From NCBI GenBank assembly GCA_002205965.3, contig NADL03000012.1:434001-498000 (forward strand): a stretch of DNA of 64,000 bases, in the 5' to 3' direction. The notes under the pieces were generated by a model. It was not told the DNA's origin. It worked only from the letters and a program-made list of their open reading frames with translations, and ran no database searches. The translations under genes and the position numbers were made by a program. How positions within the stretch are numbered: the stretch's first letter is position 1; each line of letters begins with the position of its first letter. Shown here one piece after another: positions 46,968-57,299 of this stretch. This stretch comes from Kappaphycus alvarezii (taxonomy: Eukaryota; Rhodophyta; Florideophyceae; Gigartinales; Solieriaceae).

Positions 46968-48400
46968 TTGGCGGCAATCGGTCAACCTAATGGGTTGCTC
47001 CCGCCCGAGCCCGTTACCTCATCAGGTGTCACGACATCTCCAGCACACAACCTAGATCCTTACCCGTCCTTCCCAGTCATTATAAACCCGAGTTGCTCCG
47101 TTTTATCCAGTCTAAGGACCCCCAAAATCCACGCCATATACACCAGATCCCTTCTTCGTATTGCAAACATTAGTGGCATTCGATCTAATACAACGCCTGG
47201 TCCAACCGGTACGATGAATCAACCAACACAAGCTCCGAGCGGAGTAACTCCGCTTGTTGAACCAGGAAAATGAACGACTTACGTTCCACGTTCCACCTCA
47301 ACCACTGCTGCCGCCCTTCTCATTCCCCTCCTCCTCCTGCATCTACCCCGACCGACATCGCCAGTCTCCCCGTCGCCGCGACAACCAATCCAACTGCATC
47401 CCCAATGCCTGCGATGGCTTCGCCAAGTTCTCACCCAGTAGTTACCCCCACCGCCGCAATCATTAACCAAATCCTTCCCTCAATTACAGCGATTGCCAAA
47501 AAAATTACGCGAACAGAGCCCATTAGCTCCGCTTACCTCCACTGCCTCTGACTTACACGCAAAAGCTCTTGCAACCACAATCATCGCACCGGACGTCTTA
47601 CCCCTGCCTCCCGGCCGTCGCCATTAGGGCAGTTTCGTCCGCATTGGTGGGCGTCGATGTTACCATTGTTCGGGTAACACCTAAGACATAAAAAATGTTA
47701 CCATTGTTCGGGTAACACCTAAGACATAAAAAGGGGCGGCACGCAAGATTCTCACATGTGGAAGAAATTATAATTGTCAGGGAAGTGGCAGCGACTAATG
47801 CGCATTTTGCAACATATGAAACTGTGACTAAGAAGTTTGAAGAAGCAGCGGAGCGTGCAAACGATAATCCCCTCTGCGCGTGCCGCTGACTGGAAAGTGC
47901 TTTCCGGATCGCTACAGTCGATTATAATCTACATTTGATAAGCCACACAAACTGTATCAGCTCCGCTCTGGTGTAGGGGGAGAAGTGGGGGAAATAGATG
48001 AGCTGCTCATGATGTGCTGGAAAGCACGCGACGACGTCGGCGCAAGGCGTGGGGTGGGAAAAATGGCAGCAAAAGATCTTGATGATGAAAAGGAGCGTGT
48101 AGTGAGGTAGTTGCAGATGATGGAAATCAGCAGAAGGGGTGTGGAAACGGATGGGGAAAGCGCCACAGAGGAGCCTGCAGATTTATGCGGGCTCGTCTAC
48201 GAAACTCTCAGAGAATCACTGGAGGTTTTGGGGAGATGGAAAGATTTGCTATTCACCTGCGTGACGAGGACCTTTATCGCATTGATTTTGATAAAGAGAA
48301 GCTTGCTGTTGAGAGAGCAAAAATGGAAATGGAGGTCAGGGATAAAGAGACGGAACGAGAGGAATATTGCGAGGCCCTCAAAGCAAATCAAGAGCTATAG
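46968..48400 (+). pseudogene. Myb/SANT-like companion protein of a Harbinger-type transposon, decayed
   Basis: PIF/Harbinger elements carry a second gene for a Myb/SANT-like DNA-binding protein that helps the transposase enter the nucleus and bind ends. The 5' part (to ~47,650) is Pro/Ser/Thr-rich. From 47,739 I read RHARFSHVEEIIIVREVAAT, NAHFATYETVTKKFEEAAER and, after a shift, LTGKCFPDRYSRL: an acidic-start helix, a middle helix and a DR(Y/F)xxL recognition-helix pattern. Then GGEVGEIDELLMMCWKARDD and a charged coiled-coil tail (RDEDLYRIDFDKEKL to ALKANQEL, stop TAG at 48,398). At least four disruptions are present, plus a 38-bp tandem duplication at 47,657. It converges on the transposase relic at 48,474-49,080, the layout of one two-gene element. 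Confidence 0.7.
47657..47732. repeat. 38-bp perfect tandem duplication containing a palindrome
   Basis: The 38-bp unit beginning ATGTTACCATTGTTCGGGTA occurs twice head to tail (47,657-47,694; 47,695-47,732). Each contains GTTACC-8 nt-GGTAAC, an inverted repeat that may have triggered slippage. It sits directly before the Myb/SANT-like region and shifts its frame. Confidence 0.95.
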
Positions 48401-48473
48401 TTAACTAATTTACGTTGATGGAGATTTTTGGAAGGAAATAAAATTGAATCAACCAACAAACCTCTTCATTGAT

Positions 48474-49080
48474 TTAATCGTCGCTTTCCGCAAGAAAAAG
48501 ATACTCCCCCAGTGTCAGACGGATGCAATCAAAGCACTCCGACGTTTGTTGCGGGTACATGCAGTTGCATATGTTTCTCAGTGTCATAGCAGCAAGGTAG
48601 AGAAAGCCAACAGGAGACTCTAGCACCTTCATTTTGTGCTTGAAGTCAACAGAAGTAAAATAAGCCTTGATTTCCTTAAGGATCCATTCTATTGTGACCC
48701 TGCCTCTTACATTCCTTTATTAAAACCCATTTTTTAAGGTTGCAAGTAGCTGCCTTAATAATTTACTTCTAAAAACCAACGGCGTCTGTAACCGCTATCC
48801 CCGTAAAGACAATACTTGACTTCACCAAAACCCAAGGCGACTGGGAGTTTCTTCTCAAGCTCGCTGCGGCACCATAAAGTCCAGTAGTGACTTGGCCCTT
48901 CCTGAGGGCCTAATGCATGCAGAATAAGTCCGCCCGGTGCCCTCACTGCCTGAAATTTAGTTTGGTGCTTGATTTTATGCCCATTTTATGCCACAAGCTG
49001 CATCATATGGGAGGCAATAGGGCGTACAATCCCTATAAAAATTCCGTCTATGAAACAAATGCAATTGCGAAAGCTATTTA
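48474..49080 (-). pseudogene. Harbinger-type transposase (DDE_Tnp_4), 5'-truncated and broken
   Basis: Read on the minus strand: FIDGIFIGIVRPIAS (first Asp in FIDG), NGHKIKHQTKFQAV, RAPGGLILHALGPQEG, KYCLYGDSGYRRRWFLEV (second Asp), VTIEWILKEIKAYFT (catalytic Glu in EW), VDFKHKMKVLESPVG, LYLAAMTLRNICNCMYP and a final helix ending at TAA (48,476-48,474). This is the order of the DDE_Tnp_4 nuclease: FxDG, GHKRxHxxKFQ, GDxxY, VExxFG/EW. A stop replaces a codon before NGHK, and several phase changes occur. The N-terminus stops abruptly at ~49,080, where unrelated LINE-like sequence begins. Partner gene: 46,968-48,400. Confidence 0.85.
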
Positions 49081-49710
49081 GTTTGTACCGTACGCAATTA
49101 TTGGTGGGCATGGGGCAGGGTCAGTTCGCCGGGTGACCCCGCTCCCATGCACGGCGAAAGGAGCAAAGTACTTCGACAGCGTAATGGAATCAGCTATTCG
49201 CACGCTAGCAGGTGGCGTCCTACACTGAAACATATTTAGGGAGTTCCAGCTACCCCTAAAACCAATCGCAGATAAACACCCCACAGTGGGACTTGTTCTC
49301 ACATCAGCGGCAAAAATTGCACCAGCCTCCTTTCTCGCATCCAGCGCCCAGACTAAAAAGCTCTGCCGGTGTATCTTAATCTGGCCCATAACCGATTTGG
49401 CCAGGTGAGACGAGGCCAAAGCCGAATTTAGTGCATGGTCCTTCTACTGCCGCCTACAGAACTTACCAAGCAGCTGACTGACGCAATCCACATGGCACTC
49501 TACAAGGAGCTACCTCAGGGCGACACCTTCACAAGAGATTTCGGGCATCCATGAAACTACCTGGGGCCAAAATCTGGGTCCACTGCGTTCCAAGCTCAGG
49601 TCTCAAGACCGCCATTACCACGAAGGACTTCTCAATTTGGCTCCTGTACCTTTGTCAGCTACCCCTGTTCTCACCAGTAACCACCTGCCAAGAGTTCCTT
49701 GCCCATAAAT
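49081..49710 (+). pseudogene. Possible LINE reverse-transcriptase C-terminal relic
   Basis: A plus frame with a few stops reads GGHGAGSVRRVTPLP, AKGAKYFDSVMESAIRTLAG, FREFQLPLKPIADKHP, VGLVLTSAAKIAPASFLASS, continuing in other phases to ~49,700. LINE ORF2 proteins end after the polymerase with a QLPxxxGGLGxxSA...A(F)LAS pattern, which this resembles although the GGLG core is not intact. A 5'-truncated LINE would fit the sharp junction at 49,080 inside the Harbinger relic. A minus frame of 113 codons overlaps and is probably the shadow. The assignment is tentative. Confidence 0.35.
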
Positions 49711-49762
49711 AATGGACGTTCATGGAGACCACCTGCTCCACTGAAAGTATGGTTGTAACAAT

Positions 49763-49843
49763 TTCTCTGTTACACCGCTGTGTAATAGAGACTTGTTCGC
49801 TTTTTTATTTCAGTTCTCTATTATACAGTGGTTTAACAGAGAA
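49763..49843. repeat. 29-bp imperfect inverted repeat (small foldback/MITE-like)
   Basis: TTCTCTGTTACACCGCTGTG plus TAATAGAGA (49,763-49,791) pairs with 49,815-49,843 with about three mismatches, around a 23-nt T-rich spacer. The whole unit is about 80 bp. Its size and structure fit a miniature inverted-repeat element or a hairpin transcript. Confidence 0.7.
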
Positions 49844-50181
49844 GCTGCATAGTCTTGAATGAATTTAGAAGCTTGATTTTCCTTCAATGTTTTTATTTGA
49901 CGTGGAGCCCCACGTCATCGTTTTATTTACTTAGATAAATTCTAGATAGTAAAATTACATAGTTACATCTCTACTTTCTAGTCAGTTCTACTGAGTTAAC
50001 AAAAGTGTAGTGTTTCTAGAGTAGAGCTACAGTAATGTTTACAGAAAGAGAGCTCATCTGGATTCTTGTAGGAATACAGGTACATTCCATCGACCCTTTG
50101 CCCCCAACTTTCTGAAAACCACTGCCATCGTCTCCGCTGTTCCTTTAGCAGCGCCCCCGCTGCCTCCATCTCTGTTTCAGT

Positions 50182-50571
50182 ATGGTCGACAAAGAATCGC
50201 CCGCCACGATGACCAAGTATCGTTTACTAGGCGGCGACCTCTCCCTTCCGCAAGGCACCCCACCTTCGAGTCAAGACCGCCATGGGAACAAAAATCCAGA
50301 CCAGGCATCAGGGCAACTGGTGCCACCGGGGCACCGATTGCTTCGATGTCACATTTTTCATCTCCTTGGAACCCTCTCATCGGAAGACGAGGATATTCAA
50401 CCCCCTCATCAGCTTGAAACTAGCCTACGCGGAAAAGCTCCGGAAATTCTAGGAGGTCGTTGCTGTATTGCCGAGAAGAATTTTGCTGCTTCCCGGCACA
50501 ATCTCCGACCTCGGCGGATGGCACCCAGACCCCTTTTCCCTCGGGATGGACGTCGCCAGCTGAGTCGCTAA
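50182..50571 (+). CDS. Unassigned ORF, 129 codons
   Basis: It opens with ATG at 50,182 (MVDKESPATMTKYRLLGGD), is hydrophilic with many Pro, Arg and His, and ends at TAA 50,569. A second plus frame (50,460-50,696) and a minus frame overlap. I recognise no domain. The mixed GC (~52 percent) makes a chance ORF of this size plausible. Confidence 0.2.
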   Translation: MVDKESPATMTKYRLLGGDLSLPQGTPPSSQDRHGNKNPDQASGQLVPPGHRLLRCHIFHLLGTLSSEDEDIQPPHQLETSLRGKAPEILGGRCCIAEKNFAASRHNLRPRRMAPRPLFPRDGRRQLSR

Positions 50572-50699
50572 CCGTGATGATAGGAGTAATTAATAGGGAG
50601 AAGATATACTCGCAACCAATTACCCAAAGAAGGAGGCGTTACCAGCGACAAAAGTGCTACCGTGGTATACTTGAGAGAACAGAAAGGGGTGGGTAAGGA

Positions 50700-51010
50700 C
50701 GAAAGTTGAGAGGACTGTAAGCAAGTATGGAAGGAGCAGGGTCTACTACTGATGCTCTGTGACCAGCGTAAGAAAAATGGTTCTTGGGTCTGAAGTTGAC
50801 TCCTAACTTCCTACTACTCGGGACTTGGCTTGAAGTCGTCTGCTAACTTTCTTGACCTCCTCAAGAGGAATCAGTTTAATCAGCCAATAAAGACTTTTTT
50901 GCTAACCTTAAGTCTCAAACTAAACATACTAAGTACCATAAAATGTACTAAAATAAATCATGTGGACGATAGAGACTAGCGATAAGATACTTCAAGATAA
51001 ATATCTACAT
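50700..51010. other. Intergenic stretch beyond the acidic gene
   Basis: No ORF of note. GGTCTGAAGTTGACTCCTAA at ~50,788 resembles the CTCTGAACTTGACTCCCAAC segment of the LTR-like repeats (e.g. ~36,462), so a small LTR fragment may lie here. Confidence 0.25.
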
Positions 51011-51500
51011 CTAATTCTCACAATCGTCACTCTCAAGATCTGAACCAAATAACTCCTCCAAAATATCCATATCACCAATACAGTCCGTACAAATTCCCTT
51101 GAACGGATCAAAGTGATAGATGGCCTCATCAGACATATCAAGATCCTCCAATCCTTCCTCACGACCCTCAGCATACGCTCCAACCCCCTCCAGAGAGTCA
51201 TAGAGATCAAATTGACGCTCTCACATTCCCCTTCGTCCCCACAACAGCTACCCCACGGTTGTACTTCAACGGCTCCCATAGGTCTACCCAGTATTCTTCT
51301 TCATCCGAACTTTCGGCATCCACCTCCTCCTCCTCCTCCTCCAAGAAACTACGACGAACCCACTACCGAACACGTTCCTGGTCCATCCTGCGGTAGTAGT
51401 CGTCGAAATCCGTCGGCCCATTCTGAAGCAAGACCAGACCATTAATGTAGCCTGGAGTCGTGGTGGTCTTTTTGTTGGCAGAGCGAGGGATGGAGGTTGG
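51011..51500 (-). pseudogene. Acidic protein gene with one stop and one frameshift, unidentified
   Basis: The minus strand opens after a TGA at 51,503-51,501 and reads SANKKTTTTPGYINGLVLLQ, NGPTDFDDYYRRMDQERVR, a TAG at 51,365-51,363 (one base from TGG, Trp), then FLEEEEEVDAESSDEEEYW, VDLWEPLKYNRGVAVVGTKG. After a shift near 51,210 it continues QFDLYDSLEGVGAYAEG, EDLDMSDEAIYHFDPFKG, ICTDCIGDMDILEELFGSDL and ends ESDDCEN with TAG (51,013-51,011). The consistent acidic, Tyr-rich composition across phases argues for true coding. I do not recognise the family; CTDC could be half of a metal site. No start ATG is visible, so a 5' exon is likely. Confidence 0.5.
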
Positions 51501-54016
51501 TCATTTTGGAGAGAGGGCAAGTGGCTGATGGTTTGCTCTTTTGCTAGTCCGAAATAGATCTTTGGGCGGTCCTTGACGGGTTTAAATAGCGCCAGCAGTC
51601 ATATATCTCCAGCCAATGAATAATAAAATCAGCGAAATTGATTTTGTAATTGAGCATTACCTGTAACTGCGTTCAAAAAGTCGATTTCGTCCGGTAATAT
51701 CATGGTGAAAAGGACCTCGACAGTAGGTGAAGATATTTAGATTAGTGTACTGCAAAATACCCTCAAAAGATCTTGAACAAATTTCTTGAGAGGAAGGAAC
51801 TGAGTAGATAATTGCTTCGTAGAGGAAGGAAACAGAGAAAGGGAGAAGAGAAACTAGGACTTTTTGTCACGTATGCGAGAACGAAATGAATAGAAATGCC
51901 TACAAGTATTTCTCCCAAAAGGCAGGTGTCTTGTTTTTCTCGTATAAAGCGTGCAAGGACCAATTCACCATGGTCAGGGACACACTCCTACAGCGGCATT
52001 CTGCTTTAATGGTTCCTCTGAACGCTGCATGTCTGCTGACAGGGTTCGCAGAAACGTTTTAGTCGCCGTTCCTAAGACGCCATTTTCACCCTAGTTCTTT
52101 CTCCGCCGCCTCCACGCAGCACATGTTAACGAAAATTTCACACTATGTTCCACTTGCAGAAAAGTAACCTAAACTTTCCCCCAATTACTGGTGTGCTGAC
52201 TTCAGACCCTCTGTTGCTGAGCAAAAGCTTTTAACTGTTTGGAAGGGCACGGTTAATTCCGCTGTGACAATTATTCAGACTCAGATTTTTGGTAAATGAC
52301 GCCAACATTGAAACGAAAAATCAGCAGTCCTAAGGCAGGTGCTATTTATCTCTGAATCAAACAAGGAAAACGAGAGGGTCTCAGTGACGGGTGCGTGCCC
52401 CATGTTTCGCTAAACCCCAAGAGTCGGCCCATGCAAGAAGAACAAATCTTCCGGCTCAAAATGGCATACCATGGCTCGCAATGCTCAATTTGTAGTTTTC
52501 CGGGGCCCCCTAGGACTACCAGCTACTTTTCTAGGTGGTAGGAATGCCCGTTATTCATCCGGTACTGAAGATCCTAAATCATAGTCTGTGCATAGGACTC
52601 CCAACCTTTATACTACTCGCCGCAAACCAACCCCATTTTCAAATCTCAAATCATGCCCCGTTCGCGCTATTTCTTTCATCAGGAAAGTAAAGTAAACCTC
52701 CCTATTTAACCCAAATTTTCCACCTTGGAATCGCCCCTAACATGCAGTACCATGATTCCCATTACCTTATCATTCTACGAAGAAACAGAGCTTCTGTTCC
52801 GCCCGCCTTTCGATACGCTACAAGCGAAGCCAGAGCCATCGATATCGATACCTATTCTGTGTTGATATCGAATCTATTGCGTTCCCATAGAACCATAGGC
52901 CATTCTGAAAGTCGAGACTAAACCCCAACTCCCTGCCAACCGCAAAAGGCCCAACGAAACGTAGCACCGATCCCGACTCTTACCCCCCGACCGCACATCA
53001 CGCATGAATCCGCAGGCTACAGCCCGTCGACGTGCGCAACCTGCACCAACAACACCGCGGATCGCAAAGCTCCCAAACGCAATCCGCAGTGCCGCGGTTG
53101 CATACCACCGTGTGTGGATACAAGCGACGCTACGCATGCATGAATACAGCACAGACATTCGGGTCACATAAAACGAGCCATTCATCCGTAAGGACTGTAA
53201 TGGCAATCTATCGCTGACAATGCCTCAGCCGAAAAAGGAAGCTACTCTATGGCAGACGTGTTGCTGGGGCGGCGGTTGGCGTAGGATAGGGGCACATAGT
53301 GCGCTTCGTGATGGCACTGACGGGGTATAAAGTAGCGCGAGGAGTGTCATGTCACGTCGGCCTGACCTCTGGGCCCAGTTGGGTAATAGTGTTTGCAGGG
53401 CATGAAGGCTGATTGTAATACCGGCAGCAAGGCGGGATGAGTTTGGAGAGTATCGAGACCGGGTTTGCAAGGATTATGGATTCCGATAAGGCCAGGGCGA
53501 GAGAAGGGTATCGAATAGCTGTGGTGTGACAGTTGCAATATCGGGGAATGGCGGGGTGAGGAGTACGGTTATTCTAGTGTTGATATGGCGTGGAAGGTGA
53601 GGCAGGTTATGTGGAACACGGTGATATGTGGAATCAAACAGGGGGAGGCAGGGACGTTAGAGTGGGGACTATCAGCAGGCGAGTGTGTAGCGATTGTAGT
53701 AGGGGTGTGGTGATGTAGCAACAGTGAAGGTGTGGGATGGGATGGACTGTCCGCGATTCGCTTGGAGTGGTCGGAGAGGTGGAAGTTTGTTTTGATGAGC
53801 ACTGGTGTCAAAGAGACGGTTTGCATAATGACTGCCCAGTGGACTAGGGCAACAGGAGGGAGGAGAAGAACGGGTTCATGCGGGGAGTGCATGTCGAATA
53901 GGTGTAGGATAGGAATTCAAAGGGCTTACGTTGGACGAAATGTGGTTCAGTTGTAATATGGTGATATCAAGCAGGGGGAGAGCCTCTCAGGAGGCGGATG
54001 AATTAATGCTCCATGA
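51501..54016. other. Region with short ORFs on both strands, no supported gene
   Basis: 51.5-52.7 kb is AT-leaning and empty. 52.87-53.9 kb is GC-richer and holds overlapping frames of 60-110 codons (for example 52,874-53,206 minus and 53,569-53,892 minus, the latter Pro/His/Ser-rich), none recognised. GATATCGA-type words repeat near 52,842-52,872. Confidence 0.35.
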
Positions 54017-54589
54017 TCATTGCTGGCAGATGGAGGTCTTATTGCTTAGTGGAGCAAGTTGATTACGAATGCTCAACGTATAATGCTCAACGTATGAGAA
54101 CTGCAATGGGACAATGTGTGATTGCTTTTGGTGGAAGGTTGAATACACTGCTGCTTCTGCATGAAATCCTTGATGCACAGTGATTTTGCTGGCTCTTTTT
54201 TCAAGATAAAGGAGAGTGATTGCTTGGTTATTGGCAACTTTGCATGTCCATGATGATAACATGGACAGTGAGGGTGCGAAGTAGAGAGATAATTGTTCTC
54301 TGCTTTTCACTTCTTGAGCGCTGACCAAGAGGCATTTACCGAGTGGAGACTCATTCGCAGCAGGATTCAGTGCAGAATAGTGAGGTACAAAGAATCTCAA
54401 GATCAATGGAGAGCGTATAACAGTACAGTAGGATTGCATATGGGGCGTGGTTTTCATGAAGACTGACAAGGCAGTTTGTTTAGCCGAATGTTTGGTAATT
54501 ATACGTATGGGCAAAGTCAACGTGAAGTCATTTTGTTCGTTAAGCTTACGTGTGAAGCTCGAGAGAGAAAGGGGATGACGGTGGAGCAT
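54017..54589 (-). CDS. Unassigned ORF of 190 codons
   Basis: This is the longest uninterrupted frame in the right half outside 57-58 kb. It has ATG at 54,589 (MLHRHPLSLSSFTRKLNEQN) and a basic N-terminus; composition is Ser/Leu/Thr-rich with no clear membrane helix or domain. A duplicated AATGCTCAACGTAT (14 bp) lies within it near 54,067-54,095. At this GC content a 190-codon frame is unusual but not decisive. Confidence 0.3.
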   Translation of the reverse strand: MLHRHPLSLSSFTRKLNEQNDFTLTLPIRIITKHSAKQTALSVFMKTTPHMQSYCTVIRSPLILRFFVPHYSALNPAANESPLGKCLLVSAQEVKSREQLSLYFAPSLSMLSSWTCKVANNQAITLLYLEKRASKITVHQGFHAEAAVYSTFHQKQSHIVPLQFSYVEHYTLSIRNQLAPLSNKTSICQQ

Positions 54590-56939
54590 GATGATGGGAT
54601 GCTGTGGCGTTGTATTTGCAAAGTAGTAGCGATATGTACGAAAAGGTACTAACGTGGCTAGCTGAGAATGGACTCTTTTTATAAAAGATTAGAATGATTC
54701 AAATTTAGGTTAGGCTGTATGGGTTGAGATGTATGTTGCCATGCTGTACAACTTGGTACATCTTTAGTACAGAAAACATACGCTGCAACGATCGTTACCC
54801 AGCAGCAAAGAAACGGAGGTGGTGTGTGGTAGCATAGGTACTTGGACTGAAATATGTTGAACTTGTCCACGGACGTGGAGACACGCCTCTGCCCGTCATA
54901 TTTGCCCTCGATTAAGTATCTGCATTCCGCCCTGGTGGGCAAGCTATATTAATCTCGAACTTGACAGAAGTCTTTGCATTTCTCAAAGTGCCTATTACTG
55001 TTCCGTCCGGCAGGAGCTGCTGGTGTCACCACTTCACAACTTGATAACTGGGATGTGATTATGTGTAGCTAAGACTGGTCACCGCAAGATCATGTGGAAT
55101 TGAAATTAAAGATCACAGACAAGATAACGAATAACATCGGACTTTACACGTGTAGAAAACAGAATGTCTAGTCTGATGCAAGTGTAACACTAAAATAATT
55201 AAAATAAGTTATATGCTGACAACTAAGGGGGTGTGATTTCATGATGCAAGTTTGTGCTGAACGCTGCGAATCATTTGTCGTTGATGCGCATTTGAGAAGT
55301 GGTGTAATTGCTCTGAAAACGTTATCATATCCTACGGGAATGTCTGGTTAATTGAAGTTGAACAACAGGGCAACAGAGTTGGACCGAAAGTGTCATGTTC
55401 TTGTAGTAAGACTGGTTTCAATTTACAGGAAAGATGATATTTATTCATTATTTTTGTAGAGCGTGCACCGAGGATCAAGTCTGGTTTTATTGATTCGACA
55501 ACTACTTTTAATTTGAAACTTTTGCAATTCAGCTCAATTCTCAATTGTACTGTAAGTTTCGGGGTTTTCATATCTCAATACAGTATACAAAAATACGTAC
55601 GTATTTTCTGCAGTACAGTACTGTACAGTACTGTACACTAATATGCAAAAATGGATTCCGAATACGATGCGTCTAGCAAATTATACTGTGAAGAGTCAGC
55701 CGAAGAGGGAACCCGTTGCATACTGTACTGTACACGTATGTACTGCGCAGTATGTACATACATGTGATACAGGACAGTACTGTAAGCATCGCCCCAGGAA
55801 AAACCGAATTTCCCTTAAGCACTAGCCTCGTAGGAATTTCTGTTGCAGACCGTTCCAACCAGGATATTGACAATCGATTATTGCAACTAACAGTAAGCCA
55901 ATCCCAGGTTTTCCTCGGATGAGCTTAATTTATTTCATTTACAATATGCTCAAGCAAAAAATAATATTAAAGTCTACATATATTTGACCCAAAGGTCCAC
56001 CTAGCACGCTGGGCCTAAATAGAAAAATCGTAAGACACGTCAGCGAAAGGCGGAAGGCGAGGAACTTCCACTTCCACGTATGTCTTGCACTGATTTGTAC
56101 TCGTGTACAGCACACCATGTACGGTACTGTACGCTCTACCTAACTGTTACATGTGTTGCACAGCTGACCAGTTTTTTGCGTAATATGGCTTGCACACGTT
56201 AAGAGTACAATCGAGTGCAGTACATTACTGTACAGTTTCCCACGTATTACAGCATTGCTTGGGTATATATTTAACGGGTATAATTTAACATATTTTTTAG
56301 TAATGTACAAAATAAATGAAAACGGGCTTTAAAGAACTGCTGTACCATGCATGTGCCGAAACCGTTGCCGTCGAGGCATGTCGCGTGCCCCAGCACGCCA
56401 CGTGTTTTACCACATTCATCCTGCAATATCCAGCAAATATCCCATTCTTGCATTCGGCAGCACAGTACTGCACAGAACTAGCGCTTCAGGTCTACATTGA
56501 CCCGCCGAAAGGCTATGGTGACCAATAAAAAACTAGTCTTTCCTAAGCTACGGTACGGTGATGGTGGTGAGATTACCGGGGCATTGCAAAATATGCCGTT
56601 TTTGCAATTTAACCTACTCTGTATTTTATTCAAACTGGGGTTGTTCATTCTATTTGGGCTGGTTTGCAATACTGTACGAAGGAAGATACAGTGTTCTGCA
56701 CATTTCAAGCAATCCAGGACATCCCAAAAAGCCAGTCAGTGTACCGCACCTAGTTTGAACCAAAGATGTTACAAATGTGAGCATGGAATTGCGTTGGCGT
56801 CGTCTTTTGCAGCTCAGAATGGTCCAAGTACTCCATACTGTACCGGCCCCTTTGACTGAACAATTTCAATTTTAATCCGACGGTACCGGGACTCCAAAAT
56901 TAGAAAAAAAACCAAAATGAGTTATTGTACCACATCCCA
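54590..56939. other. Repeat-containing intergenic stretch
   Basis: ORFs are short and unassigned. GTACTGTAC/TACAGTA words cluster at 55,610-55,640, 55,722-55,780, 56,102-56,128 and 56,215-56,240, as in the 12-kb cluster. No transposase motif was recognised. Confidence 0.45.
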
Positions 56940-57299
56940 TTTGATGTCTGCTCACCAACCCCCACCCTGTCCTCCCATTTCCCATTCCTCCAACCTGCAA
57001 GCCCCCGTCCTTTTCTTTCAACCGTTCCGACCGGGTTCATCCCCGAGCCTCCCATCCCTTCCTACATTTGACCCCCCCGCCCCACCTCTTACACATCATC
57101 CCTTGCAAACACTCTCTTTTCCAACTTCCCTACTCCACTCGCCACCATCGTAACTTTCACCCTCCACCAACCCTTTCCAACAACTCCACACCATCCGCCC
57201 GCAAACCACCGCTACCAACACCAACACCAACACACACAAAACCCAATCATCCTACACTCCCCCTCCAACCTCCATCCACCCACACCCGATGCCACTCGT

